Below, one piece after another: positions 59,930 through 64,000 of a stretch of DNA of 64,000 nucleotides. A program made the position numbers and the translations under genes. Under the pieces are notes generated by a model. It searched no databases, had not been told where the DNA came from, and saw only the letters and a program-made list of their open reading frames with translations. Numbering within the stretch: the first letter of the stretch is position 1; each line of letters starts with the position of its first letter. This DNA comes from Lachnospiraceae bacterium UBA7196. Lineage in GTDB: Bacteria > Bacillota > Clostridia > Lachnospirales > Lachnospiraceae. Location of the stretch: positions 1-64,000 of the forward strand of contig DKUU01000042.1 in NCBI GenBank assembly GCA_002490835.1, read 5' to 3'.

Positions 59930-60853
59930 TTAATCGTTGCTGATATGATGAATCGGTTCCGTCTCGTCTGTGATCGGAACGATCTTCGTATCCTCCATCG
60001 CCTGAATCTTCTCGATCAGCTCCGGCAGCGCTTTTACCGTAGAATCCTTGTCCGACGCGTCATGTAAGAGTATGATTGCCTCTTCAAATTCCGCAAGTCT
60101 CGCTGTGGAATTTCTCACGACAGCCTCCGAACTGATATAATCCGCGGACGCGTCTCCCGAAGACACATTCCAATCAAAATAGGTCATGTCCTGTTCTTCC
60201 AGATAGTCGATCAGCTCGTGCATGTCCACCCTGCTGACCGTATTGCTGCTGCCGCCCGGAAATCTGCAGTATCTGCACCAGACACCTGTCGTATCATAGA
60301 GAAACTCCTGTAATTTTGAAAGATCCTCTATATAGCTTTCCCGCGATTGGTAAATTTCATTATATTTATGACTGTAGGAGTGCATCGCCAGCGTATGCCC
60401 CTCCTCCACGATTCGTTTATATAACGGCTGATATTTTTCTTCCGTCTTCCCCACAACAAAGAAGGTCGCCTTCACATCATAAGCCGCCAGAATATCCAGA
60501 ATCTCGCCGGTATTGCCGCTGGGACCGTCGTCAAAGGTAAGGTACACCTTCCGGCCGCCGTCTTTTTCCCCGGCTGCCGCCTCCTCTGTGTCGGATGCGC
60601 TGCGCACGGACTCATTCACTCCGGAAGCCGTATACACCGTTCCGTTTTCTTGTCCTTCCTCAGGAGCCTGATCCCGCGCCATCGCCGGTACCGTTTCCTC
60701 CCGAAGTTCCCGAAGCTGCCGTCTCGCATCGTAGAGATTCACGCCCAAAATAATACATAACGTCGACAGAATCAGTATTGTGGAAAGCGGAATGATAACG
60801 AGCAGCCGCTTCATCAATTGAAAATGTGCATCCTGTTCGGCATCCATCTTCAT
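59930..60853 (-). CDS. Membrane-anchored polysaccharide deacetylase
   Basis: 307 residues. One N-terminal membrane helix (about 15-38), a linker, and a NodB-type CE4 domain from about 100: motif 1 TFDDGPS, motif 2 HSYSHK, motif 3 RFPGGSS, motif 4 DWNVSSGDA and LLHDA. Removes acetyl groups from wall polysaccharide or peptidoglycan outside the cell. AAAGGAG precedes the ATG; a second ATG two codons later is equally possible. Confidence 0.93.
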   Translation of the reverse strand: MKMDAEQDAHFQLMKRLLVIIPLSTILILSTLCIILGVNLYDARRQLRELREETVPAMARDQAPEEGQENGTVYTASGVNESVRSASDTEEAAAGEKDGGRKVYLTFDDGPSGNTGEILDILAAYDVKATFFVVGKTEEKYQPLYKRIVEEGHTLAMHSYSHKYNEIYQSRESYIEDLSKLQEFLYDTTGVWCRYCRFPGGSSNTVSRVDMHELIDYLEEQDMTYFDWNVSSGDASADYISSEAVVRNSTARLAEFEEAIILLHDASDKDSTVKALPELIEKIQAMEDTKIVPITDETEPIHHISND

Positions 60854-60889
60854 CGGCTCCTTTGTATCTCTTATCCCACATTCTCTTAT

Positions 60890-60895
60890 ACTATA
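60890..60895 (-). promoter_or_regulatory. Extended -10 promoter element for the deacetylase gene
   Basis: On the minus strand TGATATAGT, an extended -10 box 36 bases before the start codon; the -35 region is weak. Confidence 0.4.
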
Positions 60896-60972
60896 TCACA
60901 TCTAAAGGATTACGAAAAGAATTTTTTGTGAAAAATAGACAAGAAAATTTCACCAGACCTTCTGCATGGTTA

Positions 60973-61030
60973 AAAAAGCAATAAACAGCCGCAGGGCGGC
61001 AACGGAAACAGAAACGTTTCCACTACCGCC
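60973..61030 (-). terminator. Intrinsic terminator of the FtsX permease gene
   Basis: GGCGG plus GGAAAC pair with GTTTCC plus GCCGCC (about 60995-61030, including the stop codon), followed on the minus strand by a GCTTTTTTA run at 60971-60979. Confidence 0.75.
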
Positions 61031-63617
61031 GCAGGCACTTGCCCCCAATATCCGTCCCTCTGTTGGGATAGGCCATCGACAGTACGCCGATAAGCGCCGC
61101 CAGCAGAAGTCCCGGCATTAGCGTGACCTGACACCTAAGATACGGAAGGCTCTCCGAGGCTTTCCGTATCGCCGCCACGCTTAAAGCATGTCCGATCAGA
61201 TATCCCGGTACCACGGCAAGCAGGACCGTATACACATTTTCCAGCCGCAGCACTTTCAATAACAGGCGTTTCATCATCCCGATCGCCTGCAAAGTAGAAA
61301 ACTCTTCTTTTCTTTCGGCAATACCGCTGACCGTGCTGTTTAAGAAGTTTACCAGAGCCATCACGCCCACCATAAGCGCCAGCCCGTTCCCGAACAGGCT
61401 CACCGTCATGCCAAGCTTCTCAAGCCCTGCCTTGTATGTCCCCTTGGAGCGGTAGGACAGCTTCACCTCGCCGTTTATCTTCTGCAGACATTCCTCCACA
61501 TAGCTTTCCGCCCGTGCAAGCGTCTCCGTATCCGGCGCGTCCATGGTCACTAAAAATAAATCGGGCATCCTGTCAAAGCTTTCCATCCGCTGCGTGGGCA
61601 GGATATATTCAAACCCTGTGGTATTCTCATCTCCCCACGCCATCCGGTTGCGGTAAGCATCACCGACCACCGCCATCACGGTATACTCCTTCTTTCGCAG
61701 CGCGTCAAAATACGGGAATCTTCCGTTTTCGTCACGCGCATAGCTATACGCCTCTTCCTCCGGAAACTCGTCGGCAAGCTCCACCACATCGCCCGCATGA
61801 TACAGGCTGGTGCCGTCTCCATCCAGCGCGACGGCCAGCACATAATCCCCGGATTCAAATTTTTCGCGGTCGAGACTGCCCTCAAAGACCTCGAAGCCCG
61901 CAATCTTGTCATAGTCATAGAAGCGAAAATGATCTTCCAAAAGAATGAACGACTTTTTCTTATTCCGGTACGCCTCGCCCCGTCCCACCATCTGCTCATA
62001 GAGCCACGTATCGTCCGCCACATTTTTCCGATAGATTTCACTGTCAAGCACCGTCTCACAGTACCGTCCGGCATCCTCCCCGTAAAAAAACACCGGCGCC
62101 TTCAACTCATAATGGTACACAATCTCCACATTTTCCGTGATCTTATTAAGTTCGTCGCGGACCGTATCCGGGATGGCTACGATCCCGTCCCCGTATCCCA
62201 TTTCCAGACCAAACAGATAATCGTCCGCGGCGATCTCTATATCCGCAAACAGATTGAACATGGATAGGAAGGCATCCAGATTCAGACTGTTTATGATATT
62301 CATGGTAGCCACAAACAGCAGTATGACGATACTCATGGAAAAGGCTACAAGCGTCGTGTTCTTTCTGCGTCTCCTGATATTTCTGCGCGCAAAGCGCCCC
62401 GGCGTGAACCGCCCGTTTCGGATTTTTCCCATTGCAATTTTTCCGCTGCCCGTAAATCCCGCCGCATGGACAGGCGGCGTGTTGGCCAGAATACGCATAG
62501 GCCTTCGCACGCCGAAATACACCACCACAGCGGACAAGAGAGCCGCGCACAGAAAATAGGACGGTCTGACCGTAAAATCACACGTTCCCTGCATTCCCAT
62601 CAGGGAAGAAAGAAGCGGCATGAGCGCATAACCGAATACCGCGCCTAAAAGACAGCCTGCGGGAAGCCCCGTCAGATACTGTCTGAGCGCGTGTCGCCTG
62701 ACGATTTTCCGAATCTGTGCACCCGTCACGCCGATCAGTTTTAGCTGCCCGTACTGCGCCACATTTTTCACCATGGAAATATAGTAAATCGTATAGATCA
62801 TCAGCGCGGCGCAGACCGCCGTAAGTCCGATCAGGCCCGCGATCAGCCTTAAATAACCGGGTTCGGGCCAGTCGCCCGCAGAAGGATTGACAAAAGCGTT
62901 GCAGTCGGCAAGCGGCTGGACTTCATGCAGGAAATTGATCAGATCCTCATCCGTATACTTTCCTTTTTCAAAGCGGCAGAAGGCCTGCTGTCCGAATCCG
63001 CTCAAATCTTTGTCCAGAAACGCTTTGGACACATAGATTCTCGCCTCTTCCAGTTCCTCGTTGCAGGCGCAGATGCCGCAGATTACCATATCCTGCCGAT
63101 ACTCATGAAGCCCTGTTTGCAGGACGATGGGAACACTGTCTCCCACTTTGATTCCGCCGCCGTTTTCCCGCACAAAACGCGCATCCACCACGATCTCATC
63201 AAGTTCCCCCGGCCAGCTCCCCTCCAAAAGCTCATTGAAATTCCATGACGCGGTCTCCTCGTCCGTAGAGTAAATCCTATGCGTATCTCCTGTGGAAGCA
63301 GCCGTCTCATAATACCCCAGATGAAACACCATCGACATCGCGTCAAAATGCCCGCTGTCCCGCAGCGCTTCAAACCAGTTATAAGAAAGAAACATATAGA
63401 CGCCTTCCGCCTTCGTGCCGATTAGCATCTGCCTCGACCGCCTCATCGCCGCCTCGATGGACAAAATAGCGGAGAGCGCCATGATGATGAGCATGGAAGA
63501 TAAGGCGATTGCCGCGATCGCTGTGACGTTCCTTCTTTTGTCCGCATGGTACAGGTTAGAAGCCAGCCGCCTGATCATCCCGTCGGACACCTTTTTCTCC
63601 GCTGCCGTTTTACGCAT
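61023..63617 (-). CDS. FtsX-type ABC transporter permease
   Basis: 864 residues. MacB/FtsX architecture: an N-terminal helix near 42-62, a large extracytoplasmic domain, three helices, then a second copy (helix near 430, another extracytoplasmic domain, three C-terminal helices). Such proteins move lipoproteins or peptides, or act as antimicrobial-peptide sensors and resistance pumps. The start at MRKTAAEKK follows GGAGG and overlaps the ATPase stop by eight bases (ATGCGTAA). No two-component system is adjacent inside the window. Confidence 0.9.
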   Translation of the reverse strand: MRKTAAEKKVSDGMIRRLASNLYHADKRRNVTAIAAIALSSMLIIMALSAILSIEAAMRRSRQMLIGTKAEGVYMFLSYNWFEALRDSGHFDAMSMVFHLGYYETAASTGDTHRIYSTDEETASWNFNELLEGSWPGELDEIVVDARFVRENGGGIKVGDSVPIVLQTGLHEYRQDMVICGICACNEELEEARIYVSKAFLDKDLSGFGQQAFCRFEKGKYTDEDLINFLHEVQPLADCNAFVNPSAGDWPEPGYLRLIAGLIGLTAVCAALMIYTIYYISMVKNVAQYGQLKLIGVTGAQIRKIVRRHALRQYLTGLPAGCLLGAVFGYALMPLLSSLMGMQGTCDFTVRPSYFLCAALLSAVVVYFGVRRPMRILANTPPVHAAGFTGSGKIAMGKIRNGRFTPGRFARRNIRRRRKNTTLVAFSMSIVILLFVATMNIINSLNLDAFLSMFNLFADIEIAADDYLFGLEMGYGDGIVAIPDTVRDELNKITENVEIVYHYELKAPVFFYGEDAGRYCETVLDSEIYRKNVADDTWLYEQMVGRGEAYRNKKKSFILLEDHFRFYDYDKIAGFEVFEGSLDREKFESGDYVLAVALDGDGTSLYHAGDVVELADEFPEEEAYSYARDENGRFPYFDALRKKEYTVMAVVGDAYRNRMAWGDENTTGFEYILPTQRMESFDRMPDLFLVTMDAPDTETLARAESYVEECLQKINGEVKLSYRSKGTYKAGLEKLGMTVSLFGNGLALMVGVMALVNFLNSTVSGIAERKEEFSTLQAIGMMKRLLLKVLRLENVYTVLLAVVPGYLIGHALSVAAIRKASESLPYLRCQVTLMPGLLLAALIGVLSMAYPNRGTDIGGKCLRR

Positions 63618-64000
63618 GTGCTTTTCCTCCCGATACGTCCTCTTTTGCAACAGCTTTCCTTTCTTCCGCAGCATCCTTTTCCGAAACAGGTTCTCTCTCT
63701 TTCGCAGCGCCCTTTTCCGCTCCCTCTTCCGTCAGCCTGCCGTCCTTCATGCGCAGAATGCGGTCGCATTCCTTCGTCAGGGCCTCGTTGTGGGTAATCA
63801 TAATGACGGTCTGCCCAAAGTCCCTGACCGCGCACCTAAGAAGCCCCATCACATCCTCCGTAGCCGCCGAATCCAGATTACCCGTCGGTTCGTCCGCCAG
63901 AATGATGGCCGGCGCGGAGATCAGGGCGCGGGCGATCGCCACCCGCTGCTGCTGTCCGCCGGAAAGTTCCGACGGCAGGCGGTTCTCCAGCCCCGAAAGT
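63610..64000 (-). CDS. ABC transporter ATP-binding protein (LolD/MacB type), 5' end outside window
   Basis: 130 residues visible; the frame is open to the window edge. It begins within LENRLPSELSGGQQQRVAIARAL (signature motif) and continues with Walker B IILADEPTGNLDS and switch His in MITHNEA. The usual ATPase is followed by an extra about 45-residue tail rich in Lys, Glu and Ala (AEKGAAKEREPVSEKDAAEERKAV), not common in this family. Partner of the FtsX-type permease. Confidence 0.9.
   Translation of the reverse strand, partial: LSGLENRLPSELSGGQQQRVAIARALISAPAIILADEPTGNLDSAATEDVMGLLRCAVRDFGQTVIMITHNEALTKECDRILRMKDGRLTEEGAEKGAAKEREPVSEKDAAEERKAVAKEDVSGGKAHA

Overview
The window looks like chromosomal DNA of a Clostridia bacterium, most likely a member of the Lachnospiraceae. 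The reasons are the gene orders rimP-nusA-rnpM-L7Ae-infB-rbfA-nrnA-truB-ribF and pyrH-frr-uppS-cdsA-dxr-rseP-ispG-polC, a Gram-positive PolC, pyrB with pyrI, strong AGGAGG-type ribosome binding sites, TTGACA/TATAAT promoters, and several families typical of that group (a DUF5050-like protein, a DUF6020-like protein, an ABC-F protein with an altered second Walker A). Species cannot be assigned by eye. No insertion sequence, prophage, integrase, CRISPR array or rRNA is visible, and no gene-free stretch exceeds 300 bases. The longest are 42497-42766 and 37174-37426, and both are described.

Layout. 1-6.6 kb: an OmpR-type two-component system, an unknown protein on the minus strand, then an ABC-F ATPase, a PHP phosphoesterase and a Cof-type HAD phosphatase. 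6.6-13.7 kb (minus): pheA, a DUF815-type ATPase, a Ppx/GppA phosphatase, polyphosphate kinase, maf and a small acidic protein. 13.8-18.6 kb: a DUF5050-like membrane-anchored protein facing a complete folate cluster (folC-folE-folP-folBK). 18.7-22.7 kb: small membrane and PH-domain proteins, a nitroreductase with pyrB-pyrI behind an intrinsic terminator, and an HD-GYP response regulator. 22.8-28.7 kb (minus): pnp, rpsO, a membrane protein, an SH3-NlpC/P60 hydrolase and a Na/Pi cotransporter. 28.8-37.4 kb (minus): the translation and RNA-metabolism operon from rimP to ribF, with a strong promoter and hairpin leader. 37.4-40.2 kb: a large polytopic membrane protein, a heptad-repeat coiled-coil protein and tRNA-Glu(CTC). 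40.3-45.1 kb (minus): a BlaI/BlaR1-like pair without an adjacent beta-lactamase, and a polar amino-acid ABC importer. 45.2-60.9 kb (minus): cytidylate-kinase-like protein, polC, ispG, a Ser/Thr kinase plus PP2C phosphatase, then rseP, dxr, cdsA, uppS, frr, pyrH, a bactofilin and a polysaccharide deacetylase. 61-64 kb (minus): an FtsX-type permease and its ATPase, which runs off the window.

Three observations go beyond ordinary annotation. First, a palindrome, ATAAC-N4-GTTAT (mostly ATAACRNNYGTTAT), occurs exactly six times and with one mismatch at least nineteen more times, in genes and between genes, far more often than base composition predicts. It behaves like a dispersed protein-binding or chromosome-organising site. 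Second, two copies of a 114-127 bp element with about 18-21 bp terminal inverted repeats, conserved ends and divergent centres lie at 42608-42721 and 52454-52580. One is nested inside a further inverted repeat, and the other supplies the last codons and stop of the PP2C gene. Third, a 14-mer AGTTTACATAACTT recurs three times.

Start codons were chosen from visible ribosome binding sites, and several differ from the longest reading frame. All family names come from recognised motifs; no database search was run.
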